Positions 1-7,510 are shown, numbered from the stretch's first letter. The stretch: 64,000 bases of DNA from Pseudomonas simiae (GCF_900111895.1 NZ_FOKB01000008.1:1-64000), one strand, 5' to 3'. The notes: generated by a model from the letters alone, not told the origin. Numbers and translations are program-made.

Positions 1-356
1 TGAACTTCGGTATCGACGTGATCAACCAGATCAAAATCGAAAACCCACACCTGTGGGATGCCGAGATGAAAGAGGAAGCGACCCAGATGATCCTGCAAGG
101 GACTCAGCTGGAGATCGAATACGCGCGCGATACCATGCCACGCGGTGTACTGGGCATGAACGCGGCGATGATGGAGGATTACCTCAAGTTCATCGCGAAC
201 CGTCGCTTGTCGCAGATCGGTCTTAAAGAAGAGTACCCAGGGACCACTAACCCGTTCCCATGGATGAGCGAGATCATGGACTTGAAGAAAGAGAAAAACT
301 TCTTCGAAACCCGTGTGATCGAGTACCAGACGGGTGGCGCGTTGAGCTGGGATTGA
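1..356 (+). CDS. nrdB: Ribonucleoside-diphosphate reductase beta subunit, C-terminal part
   Basis: Partial gene entering from the left edge; codons are in phase from base 3 and the stop is TGA at 354-356. The roughly 117 residues match the C-terminal region of class Ia NrdB, including the closing acidic/aromatic tail of the type that docks on NrdA. NrdB carries the diferric-tyrosyl radical cofactor used by NrdA to make deoxyribonucleotides; the radical-site residues lie upstream of the window. GC-rich codon use is typical of the host, in contrast with the gene that follows. A rho-independent terminator lies 58 bases past the stop. Confidence 0.93.
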   Translation, partial: NFGIDVINQIKIENPHLWDAEMKEEATQMILQGTQLEIEYARDTMPRGVLGMNAAMMEDYLKFIANRRLSQIGLKEEYPGTTNPFPWMSEIMDLKKEKNFFETRVIEYQTGGALSWD

Positions 357-381
357 TGATAGCCAAGTGACATGATATAAA
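353..381 (+). promoter_or_regulatory. Possible sigma-70 promoter for the ParA/cyclase-like pair
   Basis: TTGATG at 353-358 and TATAAA at 376-381 are separated by 17 bases, a good match to sigma-70 spacing. The -35 box overlaps the nrdB stop codon. If it is used, transcription would start near 388 and cross the hairpin at 414-439 before reaching the ParA-like gene, so the nrdB terminator would also act as a leader attenuator. Only the hexamers and spacing support this. Confidence 0.4.
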
Positions 382-413
382 AGCTAACCTACATGGAAGT
401 TGGGAAGCACTTA

Positions 414-439
414 AAAAGCCCCGCACATGCGGGGCTTTT
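414..439 (+). terminator. Rho-independent terminator after nrdB
   Basis: Perfect inverted repeat AAAAGCCCCGCA/TGCGGGGCTTTT around a short loop, ending in a T run; symmetrical enough to work in both directions. The Shine-Dalgarno of the next gene (AAGGAG near 446-451) begins only a few bases downstream, so no promoter fits between terminator and gene. Confidence 0.85.
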
Positions 440-458
440 CTACTCAAGGAGCTGAAAA

Positions 459-1514
459 TTGGCTAGAGCTAAAAAAACACCAAAACCTCAAACAAAAACC
501 CTTACTTTTTACAATAACAAGGGCGGAGTTTCTAAAACCACTACACTTTTTAATGTTGGAGCCTATTTGGCTAAAACAGGTAAAAAAGTCTTATTTATCG
601 ATGCCGATTCACAGTGTAACCTCACAGAACTTTTTTTCGCTAACGATACCGAGTACTTCGACAACCCTTCCAAAAAGCTACCTGGCGACTCCATCCTTGA
701 TGTCTTTCGTCCACGTTTAGACGGTGCGGCGGCCAGAATAAATGTTGAAAACGTAAATCTTGCAGAATCCAACATATATCCAAAACTATTCTTAATAAGA
801 GGCGATATTGAATTCAGTGCTCAGGCAGAGCCTTATTTTGGAACATCAATAAACCAAGCAATCACAACAAACATAAATGAAAAAAATACTTACATTAGTT
901 TCAGGCGCCTTATAAAAGACCTTGGACAGCAACTCGGCCTCGATTACATCCTAATTGACTTAGGTCCAAGCACTGGTGCTATTACCCGGCTCGCATTTCT
1001 CGCTTCTGATAGATTTATTATTCCAGTCACACCAGACCGTTTTTGCTACTTAGGCATCAATACCCTGCCCAAGCTGATCGAAGACTGGATAAAGCATGAC
1101 AACATTATACTAAGCACTCTCGAACCATACGGAATCGAGAATGACTACGGCTCACCCGAGTTCTGCGGACTAATAAACCAAAATTTCCAAGTTCACAAGT
1201 CACTAATCAAAGAATCATATCAGAAGTGGTCCAAAAAAATAAAAACCGAAATCAAGTCAAAGTTAATGGGATCAAACATAATTCGTATTAAACAAGACCT
1301 GGATGACCCAATAATATGCTCCATTGAAAACCTAGGGCAGCTAGTTCCGGTATCCCAAATGCTAGGGAAAGCCATTTTCGACTTAACACAAGCAGACTCA
1401 GCCTTAGCTTCGAAAAGCGGTATACAATTTTACGGAAGCGTATGGGAGCCTTGGGAAAAAAAGATCAAAGCCTACCATGCAGAAATTCAAAAAATCACAG
1501 AGGCTATTGAGTAA
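459..1514 (+). CDS. ParA/MinD-family (deviant Walker A) ATPase, accessory
   Basis: 351 residues. The deviant Walker A motif KGGVSKTT (residues 21-28) is preceded by the hydrophobic strand LTFYNN; Walker A' follows as FIDADSQCN (about 47-54), and a Walker B-like strand YILIDLGPS lies near residue 170. This is the SIMIBI ParA fold, which dimerises around ATP. The start is TTG with AAGGAG upstream. The closing third (after about residue 215) has no motif I recognise. It is strikingly A/T-rich: 1561-1620 just downstream counts 30% G+C by eye, against 68% at 6301-6360. No ParB gene or parS-like repeat is nearby, so plasmid partition is unlikely. Its stop overlaps the start of the next gene (TAATG), implying coupled translation and joint function. 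The role is unknown. Confidence 0.85.
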   Translation: MARAKKTPKPQTKTLTFYNNKGGVSKTTTLFNVGAYLAKTGKKVLFIDADSQCNLTELFFANDTEYFDNPSKKLPGDSILDVFRPRLDGAAARINVENVNLAESNIYPKLFLIRGDIEFSAQAEPYFGTSINQAITTNINEKNTYISFRRLIKDLGQQLGLDYILIDLGPSTGAITRLAFLASDRFIIPVTPDRFCYLGINTLPKLIEDWIKHDNIILSTLEPYGIENDYGSPEFCGLINQNFQVHKSLIKESYQKWSKKIKTEIKSKLMGSNIIRIKQDLDDPIICSIENLGQLVPVSQMLGKAIFDLTQADSALASKSGIQFYGSVWEPWEKKIKAYHAEIQKITEAIE

Positions 1515-2200
1515 TGGCCTACTCGTACTTCGCCTTCCTAGACGTAATGGGCTATAGATATTATTTAAAAAAAGACGAACGAGACGGAACGGAGATTTTC
1601 AAAGAAAAATTAATAACCTCATATAGAGCATTTGAACAAATAGATCTTGCAACACTTCATCATAAGAGCATATCTGACTCTATATTTATGAGCTCCGCAA
1701 CGGATATTGTAGGTTTCCTAAAAGCCACAAAGGACGTTTATCTTAGATTTTTAGAAAACGGACTTTTAATTCGCGGAGGGATAGCTTACAACAAACATTT
1801 TCAAAATCAGCATATAACCTATAGCCACGCTCTAACAGACGCTTATAACCTTGAATCCTCGAAGTCAATATTTCCGAGAATATTGATTCATAAATCCGTA
1901 CTAGAAAAACTAAAAAATGAAAGTCAGGGAGAAGCGCAAAGCCAGGAACTTTCCCAATTAATTCAACACAACCTGATAATACGATGTGGAGAGCATTATC
2001 AACTCCATATCGTAGATGATCTAAATTGGTCAACCGTTTATGAGCACGCAAAAACGGTATACAAATCTAACGAATCCGCAATAAATGAAGATCCAAAATT
2101 ATTTGAGTATCACACATGGCTCCACAATTATATCTTTCATTTCAAACCTAAACGAAGCAAAAAACAGAAATATATAGAACACTTTGAATTTTTAAGCTGA
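1514..2200 (+). CDS. Cyclase-homology-domain-like protein of unknown function
   Basis: 228 residues. The layout resembles a class III adenylate/guanylate cyclase domain: strand FAFLDVMGY with Asp10, then SISDSIF with Asp55 (candidate metal-binding pair), then LIRGGIAYN (about 85-93) followed by a HALTDAYNLE segment (about 105-114), which corresponds to the substrate-side helix of cyclases, and FPRILI. Beyond about residue 130 it is unlike known cyclases. It begins on the last base of the ParA-like gene's stop codon and shares its A/T-rich composition. Pycsar cyclases belong to the same superfamily, but I see no TIR or membrane effector beside it. Nucleotide cyclase activity is an inference from pattern only; it could be a non-catalytic nucleotide sensor. 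Confidence 0.7.
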   Translation: MAYSYFAFLDVMGYRYYLKKDERDGTEIFKEKLITSYRAFEQIDLATLHHKSISDSIFMSSATDIVGFLKATKDVYLRFLENGLLIRGGIAYNKHFQNQHITYSHALTDAYNLESSKSIFPRILIHKSVLEKLKNESQGEAQSQELSQLIQHNLIIRCGEHYQLHIVDDLNWSTVYEHAKTVYKSNESAINEDPKLFEYHTWLHNYIFHFKPKRSKKQKYIEHFEFLS

Positions 2201-2285
2201 TCACCACTAAAGTGAAATTGCCTGCATTGACCATAGTGAGAGATATGCATATGCTGCACTCGGTGCCTAAGAAACACCTCACACA

Positions 2286-2344
2286 GCGGACTGACCGCAC
2301 CCGACAGTAGCGGCTTTTTTGTGCCTACGGTTTTTTCGTGGGCA
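2286..2344 (+). other. Hairpin-rich leader ahead of the C4-type RNA
   Basis: GCGG at 2286-2289 can pair with CCGC at 2295-2298, which can alternatively pair with GCGG at 2310-2313 just before CTTTTTT (2313-2320), so a weak terminator with a competing stem is possible. An 8-bp hairpin follows (TGCCTACG 2322-2329 with CGTGGGCA 2337-2344) whose loop is a T run. CACACAG at 2279-2285 repeats part of the C4 target at 2461-2467. The stretch 2201-2361 holds no convincing gene. Confidence 0.4.
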
Positions 2345-2361
2345 TCGAAAATCTCTGTTAT

Positions 2362-2436
2362 GCCGGGAGTGGGCTAATACAAGACCCGAAAGGGGAATAT
2401 GTCCGGCCCTCTGTGTGGGGTTTCTTAACTCCCGGC
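2362..2436 (+). ncRNA. C4-type antisense RNA of a phage antirepressor operon
   Basis: A 9-bp perfect outer stem (GCCGGGAGT 2362-2370 with ACTCCCGGC 2428-2436) encloses further hairpin-forming sequence. CCTCTGTGTG at 2408-2417 is the exact reverse complement of CACACAGAGG at 2461-2470, the Shine-Dalgarno region of the small ORF that follows. This is the logic of P1/P7 C4 RNA, which is processed from the leader of its own operon and blocks translation of icd and the coupled antirepressor. The gene order C4 / small ORF / BRO-N protein is the same here. Exact ends are not determined. Confidence 0.72.
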
Positions 2437-2472
2437 ACCCAGCCCTAAGAAAGCTGACATCACACAGAGGTA

Positions 2473-2571
2473 ATGGAAATGCCTAGAATTTTCACCTTCC
2501 TCGCGAAGGCTATCTACTGCGTCAGAACCGCCCTTCAAGCACTTCCAATCTCGGAGGTGTGTCATGCATGA
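2473..2571 (+). CDS. Small ORF (icd-like leader peptide) coupled to the BRO-N gene
   Basis: A 32-residue reading frame beginning MEMPRIFTF, with ACAGAGG directly upstream as ribosome-binding site. Its stop overlaps the start of the BRO-N gene by 8 bases in another frame, so the antirepressor is probably translated by coupling, as icd-ant is in phage P1. The ribosome-binding site is the predicted target of the C4-type RNA. The peptide is hydrophobic/basic with no domain I recognise. Its existence rests on position, ribosome-binding site and antisense complementarity. Confidence 0.55.
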   Translation: MEMPRIFTFLAKAIYCVRTALQALPISEVCHA

Positions 2572-3094
2572 TCCCCTCGCTCCCACTACCTTCACCCGTC
2601 AAAGCCTTCCTCTGCACGCCCTCCTTCTGGAAAACCAACCGTGGTTTTGCGCTCGCGATCTTGGGCGCTTGATGGGCTGGTATTTAGATGAACGAACAAC
2701 TCGAAAGCTCGATGACGACCAGCGAAGAACGGTAACCCTGCTGTTTCACGGTCAACCGGAAGAACTGCTGATGATCAGCGAATCCGGCGCGTATGCGCTG
2801 CTGGTCTATCACTACACACCGGGGAACCGCCTGTTACGCAGCTGGCTCACTCACGAAGTGGTTCCAACACTGCGAGATGAGCGTCAGCCACGAACAGTAG
2901 AGAGACCATTGTTGAGCATGCTGGATTGGCCGGAGATGTCTTTGAACTTGCTGCATTGGCAGGATGAAGGCTGGATTAGGCTGCGAGACATGCCTTACCT
3001 GTTGGTTAACCGGACACATCGGTTACGGCTCTCAAAAAAGTCGTGGTGGCGCAAGTTCACGCAACCTTTCCGAATCAAGCAGCGAATTTGCTGA
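2564..3094 (+). CDS. BRO-N domain antirepressor-like protein
   Basis: 176 residues. Residues about 10-105 carry the BRO-N pattern: WFCARDLGRLMG, an LDDDQ segment, LLMISESGAYALL and then LLRSWLTHEVVPTLR. Such proteins are DNA-binding antirepressors or regulators of phages. The C-terminal 70 residues, ending in a basic tail, have no KilA-C or other effector domain I can name. Translation is probably coupled to the small ORF at 2473-2571 and controlled by the C4-type RNA. No other phage genes are in sight, so this is a domesticated fragment or a stand-alone regulator. It is GC-richer than the pair at 459-2200, so the two probably arrived separately. Confidence 0.82.
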   Translation: MHDPLAPTTFTRQSLPLHALLLENQPWFCARDLGRLMGWYLDERTTRKLDDDQRRTVTLLFHGQPEELLMISESGAYALLVYHYTPGNRLLRSWLTHEVVPTLRDERQPRTVERPLLSMLDWPEMSLNLLHWQDEGWIRLRDMPYLLVNRTHRLRLSKKSWWRKFTQPFRIKQRIC

Positions 3095-3165
3095 CGAACA
3101 CGACCGCCAACTCAGACCAATCCGTAGGAAATTTCGTAGACGCAATAATGGCTACTCAGTATCGT

Positions 3166-3186
3166 CCGAGGGTTTTCTACCCTCGG
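3166..3186 (+). promoter_or_regulatory. Hairpin at the HNH gene start
   Basis: CCGAGGG (3166-3172) and CCCTCGG (3180-3186) form a 7-bp perfect hairpin ending 7 bases before the ATG at 3194, where a Shine-Dalgarno would be expected and none is clear. It could limit translation of the endonuclease or be the end of the preceding transcript, though no T run follows. Confidence 0.4.
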
Positions 3187-3193
3187 CGGCTGT

Positions 3194-3907
3194 ATGGATA
3201 TTACGAAAGACAAAACGGATTGGAGCGACTCGGAGCTGGCAGCGGCGGTCGAGGCTTACCTAAAGATGTCGGCCTTGGAAAAGAGCGGCCAACCTTTCAA
3301 CAAAGCCCTCGAAAACCGCCTTCTACGCGAAGGCCCGGTGGCAGGCCGTGCAAAAGGCTCCATTGAATTCCGTATGCAAAATATCTCCACCGTGCTTGTG
3401 CGTATGGGCTGGGACCGCATCGAAGGCTATAAGCCCGCGAAGAACGTGGGCACCAGCGTAGAAGAACGCATCCGCCAAGCCCTCGCCGCTCAGGGTGTGT
3501 TTGAATCCGAGGACGCCGCCCAAACTGCAGATGAGCAAACGCTCATCCGCCGCGCCTCCAAACTCCAGCAGCAAGCCTTCCCAAAACTACCGGACGGCAT
3601 TGCCCAACCGCAGAAAGTATCCACTCTCAGCACAGTGTTCGTCCGCGATCCAAAGGTACGCGCCTGGGTGTTGAAAGAAGCCAACGGCATCTGCGAAGGC
3701 TGTGGCTCAAACGCGCCGTTCGAGGTCAACGGTTTGCCATTTCTTGAAGTACATCACGTCAAGCACCTTGCCCAGAAGGGTTCGGATCGCATCACCAATG
3801 CTGTAGCCTTGTGCCCCAACTGCCATCAGCGTTGTCACCGGTCGAGTGATCGGGACGCTTTCACTGAAGCGCTTTACAGCAAAGTCGGAAGATTGGCACG
3901 GGAGTAA
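3194..3907 (+). CDS. HNH endonuclease, McrA-like
   Basis: 237 residues. The C-terminal HNH nuclease reads CEGCG, then the metal/catalytic segment LEVHHVKHL, an Asn in the TNAVALC helix, and CPNCHQRCH; the two CxxC pairs bind structural zinc. The N-terminal 90 or so residues are helical (WSDSELAAAVEAYLKM, then KGSIEFRMQNISTVLV), resembling the N-terminal domain of ScoMcrA-like type IV restriction enzymes that cut modified DNA. A defence role against modified phage DNA is therefore likely but inferred. No methyltransferase gene is adjacent. There is no strong ribosome-binding site and a hairpin sits at the start, suggesting low expression. Confidence 0.82.
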   Translation: MDITKDKTDWSDSELAAAVEAYLKMSALEKSGQPFNKALENRLLREGPVAGRAKGSIEFRMQNISTVLVRMGWDRIEGYKPAKNVGTSVEERIRQALAAQGVFESEDAAQTADEQTLIRRASKLQQQAFPKLPDGIAQPQKVSTLSTVFVRDPKVRAWVLKEANGICEGCGSNAPFEVNGLPFLEVHHVKHLAQKGSDRITNAVALCPNCHQRCHRSSDRDAFTEALYSKVGRLARE

Positions 3908-3967
3908 ACTCCTGCTGTCACACCTGATGCACGCTAAAAAAATACTAGATAGGACCGAGGCCAACCC

Positions 3968-4621
3968 GTGAACCCAGACATGCTCGAAGCCGGCCCCGTT
4001 GATGCCAAAGTACTCTCCGTCTTTGACTTCGACGGCACCCTGACCCACCACGACAGTTTCGTGCCCTTCCTCAAGTTTGCCTTTGGTACCGGTGAGTTTT
4101 ATGGCCGGATGGTCAAGCTGGCGGTGCCGGGGCTGCGCTTTTTGGTGCGGCAGATCAGCCGGGATGAGTTGAAGGCGCAGTTGATTCGCACCTTTATGAC
4201 CGGGGTGGAGAAGACGTGGGTGCAACAGAAGGCCGAGGAGTATTGCCAGCGCAATTGGGCGCGGCTGATGCGCCCGGCAGGGGTGTTGTCGGTGGAGCAC
4301 GAGTTGGGCTCGGGAGCGGAGGTCACGCTGTGTTCGGCGTCGCCGGCGTTGGTGTTGCAGCCGTTTGCGAATCGGCTGGGGATCAAGTTGATCGGGACTG
4401 AGCTTGAGGTGGTCGACGGGGTGTTGACCGGCAAACTCACCGGGAATAACTGCCGGTGTGAGAATAAGGTGCTGCGCCTTGAAGCGGTGTATGGAGACCT
4501 GGGGGAGTATCGGCTCCGGGCCTGGGGCGATACGCGTGGGGATCGGGAGTTGTTGGCGGCGGCGCAGGATGCGCATTTTCGGCATTTTCATTCGAAGAAG
4601 AAGCGCAAGCAGTTGCGGTGA
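3968..4621 (+). CDS. HAD superfamily phosphatase, subfamily IB
   Basis: 217 residues. HAD motif I is FDFDGTLT with Asp20 and Asp22; motif II is the Ser in TLCSASP near residue 119; the last motif is WGDTRGDRELL near 180. This is the phosphoserine-phosphatase-like IB group, cytoplasmic phosphomonoesterases of varied substrate. The GTG start is preferred because GAGG lies 7 bases before it; ATG at 3980 is an alternative that also keeps motif I. It appears to mark the right border of the island, and a terminator follows. The substrate cannot be told. Confidence 0.85.
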   Translation: MNPDMLEAGPVDAKVLSVFDFDGTLTHHDSFVPFLKFAFGTGEFYGRMVKLAVPGLRFLVRQISRDELKAQLIRTFMTGVEKTWVQQKAEEYCQRNWARLMRPAGVLSVEHELGSGAEVTLCSASPALVLQPFANRLGIKLIGTELEVVDGVLTGKLTGNNCRCENKVLRLEAVYGDLGEYRLRAWGDTRGDRELLAAAQDAHFRHFHSKKKRKQLR

Positions 4622-4670
4622 TCGCGCACTGGCATGAGATGCCAGGGGTTGAATGCCAGATTGGTGATGA

Positions 4671-4700
4671 AGCCCAACCTGAAAAGGTTGGGCTTTTTTG
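4671..4700 (+). terminator. Rho-independent terminator after the HAD gene
   Basis: AGCCCAACCT GAAA AGGTTGGGCT followed by six T; 10-bp stem with a tetraloop. Confidence 0.92.
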
Positions 4701-4872
4701 TGCCTGGTAGAAAACACTGCGCGTTAGATAGCACGTTGCCTAGGCGGAAAATGTATCGATACCAATAGCGAGTTCGGCAGGTGGACCGAGGTGATCCCTT
4801 CGCAGCCTCGCTGGGGCTCGACAGCTCCCACAGTTGGGCGTCGTGAGCTTGTTGAGCGGTGTTCGGCGGAGC

Positions 4873-5832
4873 TTATGTCGTGGCTTTGAGGTCCACGCCC
4901 AGCGCTGTAGCGAAGGCTTTTACCAGCGGGCTTCTTGGGGCGTTGTGGCGCAGGATCAGGTTGAAGGCGGTGCTCAGGTGAACATGCTCCGGGCACAGTG
5001 CGCGCAGGCGCCCTTCCCTTACCAGCGGTGCGGCGTAATGCTGTGGCAGGAAGCCGAGGAAGCGGCCGGTCAGGATGAGAATAGCGACGGCTTCCACTTG
5101 TGAGGCCGAGGCCGACTGGCTGTCGTAGTTGACGAAGTTGGCCTTGTCGCGGTGGATCGCGTACCGATGGTTGACCACTTCGTATTGGCGCAAGACTTCC
5201 GGCGTGATGTCGCTCGCAGTGAACAGCGGATGTCCTACGGCGCAGTAGGCGTGGGCCTTTTCTTCGTACAGCGGGAAGTAGTCGAATTCCTCACGGCGTT
5301 GGTACACAGGGACGATGCCGACGATCAGCCTTCCTTCCACCACACCGCGCTCAACTTCGTCCAATTGTGAGGCATGTAAGCGCAATCTAATCTTGGGCGA
5401 CTCGCTGTGTAATTTTCCCAACGCGGTAATCAGCGGCGAATTAACGTCCGATACAGTGTTATCAATTACGCCGACACTAAGGTCACCAATAAGCTCGTTT
5501 TGCGCCGAACTAAGCTTGTCGCGAAAACTGTCCACCGAGGTAAATAACTCGATGGACGCCTGATACACCAACTTGCCTTCTTCGGTGAGGCCAAAGCCTT
5601 CCCTGCCGCGCGTACACAGGCGCATGCCGATGCGGATTTCAAGGTCGGAGATCTGTTTGCTGATGGCTGCCAGGCCCACATTCAGCTCGTTTTGCGCAGC
5701 GCTGAAGCCGCCGGCTTCGACAACCGCCATGAATACCCGGAGCAATTTGAAGTCCAGCCCGCTCAGTTGCAGGGGCGGTCTTGTGCCGGGTTTGGGCGGT
5801 ATGTTTCCAGAAGTGGAAAGTGGGGTTTCCAT
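4873..5832 (-). CDS. LysR-family regulator divergent from argH-ABC operon
   Basis: 319 residues from the ATG at 5832 (an in-frame TTG lies at 5850). The N-terminal winged helix (FKLLRVFMAVVEAGGFSAA, then VGLAAISKQISDLE) is followed by a LysR substrate-binding domain from about residue 105. It is divergently arranged with the argininosuccinate lyase paralogue and amino-acid transporter operon, so it most likely controls those genes in response to their substrate. The shared promoter region is 5833-6025. The N terminus has a proline-rich extension of about 25 residues before the helix-turn-helix, which is unusual for LysR proteins. Confidence 0.85.
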   Translation of the reverse strand: METPLSTSGNIPPKPGTRPPLQLSGLDFKLLRVFMAVVEAGGFSAAQNELNVGLAAISKQISDLEIRIGMRLCTRGREGFGLTEEGKLVYQASIELFTSVDSFRDKLSSAQNELIGDLSVGVIDNTVSDVNSPLITALGKLHSESPKIRLRLHASQLDEVERGVVEGRLIVGIVPVYQRREEFDYFPLYEEKAHAYCAVGHPLFTASDITPEVLRQYEVVNHRYAIHRDKANFVNYDSQSASASQVEAVAILILTGRFLGFLPQHYAAPLVREGRLRALCPEHVHLSTAFNLILRHNAPRSPLVKAFATALGVDLKATT

Positions 5833-6025
5833 AATACGCGTTGACCTCAAGTGCCATATTCAACAGGCTTTGACCCAGTCCTTGAACATAGCCAGGCGGC
5901 GATAATGAACATAAACATCCGCCCTTGGCAACCATGAATACGGCGCGTTAGACGCTGATTCAGTCTAGTTGAAACCTTATTTTTACTGCCTCCGACTCTT
6001 CTAAAAACAAGCGTGAGGAACATCC

Positions 6026-7453
6026 ATGTCCCAGCCCACCGACCGCCTTTGGGGCGCTCGTTTCAAGACCGGTCCGTCTGCTGCATTGGCCGCGTTGTCG
6101 CGTTGCCCTGAGCGCTATTTCCGTCTGACGCTTTACGACCTGGCCGGCTCCCGTGCCCATGCACGTGAGTTGCAGCGCGCCGGTTTGCTGGATGAGTCGG
6201 AAACCCTGCGCACCCTCGAAGCGTTGGACAGTATTGGCATGGACTTCGCCGCCGGCACGCTGCATCCGACCCTGGATGACGAAGACGTGCACACCTTTAT
6301 CGAACGCGTATTGACCGAGCGCCTGGGCGCCTTGGGTGGCAAATTGCGCGCCGGGCGTTCGCGCAATGACCAGACGGCCAATGACCTGCGTCTTTTCCTG
6401 CGCGACCACGCGCGCACCATCACCACTGAGGTGCTGGGTCTGCAGCAGGCGTTAGTGGACCAGGCTGAACAGCATATCGAGAGCGTCTGCCCCGGCTTTA
6501 CCCATTTGCAGCAGGCACAACCGATTGTGTTTGCTCATCACTTGCTGGCCCACGCGCAATCGATGTTGCGGGATGTGCAGCGGTTGGTGGATTGGGATGC
6601 GCGAACGGCGTTGTCGCCCCTCGGTGCGGCGGCCATGGCCGGTTCGGCGATTGCGCGCCAGCCGGAGCATTCGGCCAAGGAAATGGGCTACACCGGGCCG
6701 TGTGAAAACTCGATCGACGCGGTCGCCAGCCGTGACCATGTGGCGGAGTTTCTGTTTGTGGCGGGCATGCTCGGGGTGAATATTTCGCGCCTGTCAGAGG
6801 AATTTTGCCTGTGGTCGTCGCGGCAGTTTCGCTGGGTGGTGCTGGACGATGCCTACGCCACCGGTAGCTCGATCATGCCGCAGAAGAAGAACCCGGACAT
6901 TGCCGAATTGGCGCGGGGCAAGGCTGGGCGCTTGATTGGCAACCTGACCGGGTTGATGTCGACGCTCAAGTCGTTGCCGCTGTCGTACAACCGCGATTTA
7001 AGTGAAGACAAGCACAGCGTGTTGGACAGTGTGGATACCTTGCTGCTGGTGCTGCCGGCGATGGCCGGGATGGTCGCAACCATGAAGGTGCAGGTTGAAG
7101 AGCTGCGGCGCCAGGCGCCGATGGGCTTCACCTTGGCGACGGAGGTGGCGGATTGGTTGGCCACGCGCGGTGTGCCGTTCAAGGAGGCGCATGAGATTAC
7201 CGGCGCACTGGTTCAGGCCTGTGAGAAGCATGAGATTGAATTGTGGGAAGCCTCGTCGGCGATGTTGGCGGAGGTGGACGCGCGGTTGCTGCCTGAAGTG
7301 CGGGACTGCTTGAGCCTGGAAGCGGCGATTGCGGCGCGCAGTGGGTGGGGTGGGACGGCGCCGGAGCGGGTTCGCGAGCAGATTGGGCGGTTGAAGATTG
7401 CATTGGCGGCTCAGCAGCAGTGGGCTGAGAGCTATCAGGGCTTTCGGATTTAA
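6026..7453 (+). CDS. argH: Argininosuccinate lyase paralogue (transporter-linked)
   Basis: 475 residues, full length for the aspartase/fumarase superfamily. It has the early RAGRSRNDQ segment (about residues 110-118), THLQQAQP (about 158) and the signature loop GSSIMPQKKNP (about 280-290) with the catalytic serine. Canonical ArgH splits argininosuccinate to arginine and fumarate in the cytosol. This copy sits in a LysR-controlled operon with an amino-acid ABC transporter rather than with arginine genes, so it may act on an imported argininosuccinate-like compound. GAGGAAC precedes the ATG. A single copy of the 23-base intergenic repeat lies between it and the permease. The exact substrate is unknown. 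Confidence 0.85.
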   Translation: MSQPTDRLWGARFKTGPSAALAALSRCPERYFRLTLYDLAGSRAHARELQRAGLLDESETLRTLEALDSIGMDFAAGTLHPTLDDEDVHTFIERVLTERLGALGGKLRAGRSRNDQTANDLRLFLRDHARTITTEVLGLQQALVDQAEQHIESVCPGFTHLQQAQPIVFAHHLLAHAQSMLRDVQRLVDWDARTALSPLGAAAMAGSAIARQPEHSAKEMGYTGPCENSIDAVASRDHVAEFLFVAGMLGVNISRLSEEFCLWSSRQFRWVVLDDAYATGSSIMPQKKNPDIAELARGKAGRLIGNLTGLMSTLKSLPLSYNRDLSEDKHSVLDSVDTLLLVLPAMAGMVATMKVQVEELRRQAPMGFTLATEVADWLATRGVPFKEAHEITGALVQACEKHEIELWEASSAMLAEVDARLLPEVRDCLSLEAAIAARSGWGGTAPERVREQIGRLKIALAAQQQWAESYQGFRI

Positions 7454-7487
7454 GCCTGTCAGAGGTGTGGTGCTGGGGCTGACGCTT

Positions 7488-7510
7488 TCGCGAGCAAGCC
7501 CGCTCCCACA
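7488..7510. repeat. Single intergenic repeat unit (GCGAGCAAGCCCGCTCCCAC family)
   Basis: Lone copy of the palindrome-derived unit TCGCGAGCAAGCCCGCTC plus CCACA that occurs as inverted pairs at 29530-29621 and 53953-54042. Here it lies inside a probable operon between argH and the permease. Confidence 0.8.

Noticed and set aside
459..1514. Plasmid-type ParAB partition locus
   Set aside because: No ParB-like gene and no iterated parS-like repeats lie within several kilobases; the second gene has cyclase-like motifs instead.
1514..2200. Complete Pycsar system
   Set aside because: Only the cyclase-like half is suggestive; there is no adjacent TIR, transmembrane or nucleotide-binding effector, so the label would overstate the evidence.
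2201..3907. Prophage
   Set aside because: Only a C4/BRO-N control module and an HNH gene are present; there is no integrase, capsid, tail, lysis or replication gene and no att-like direct repeat that I could see.
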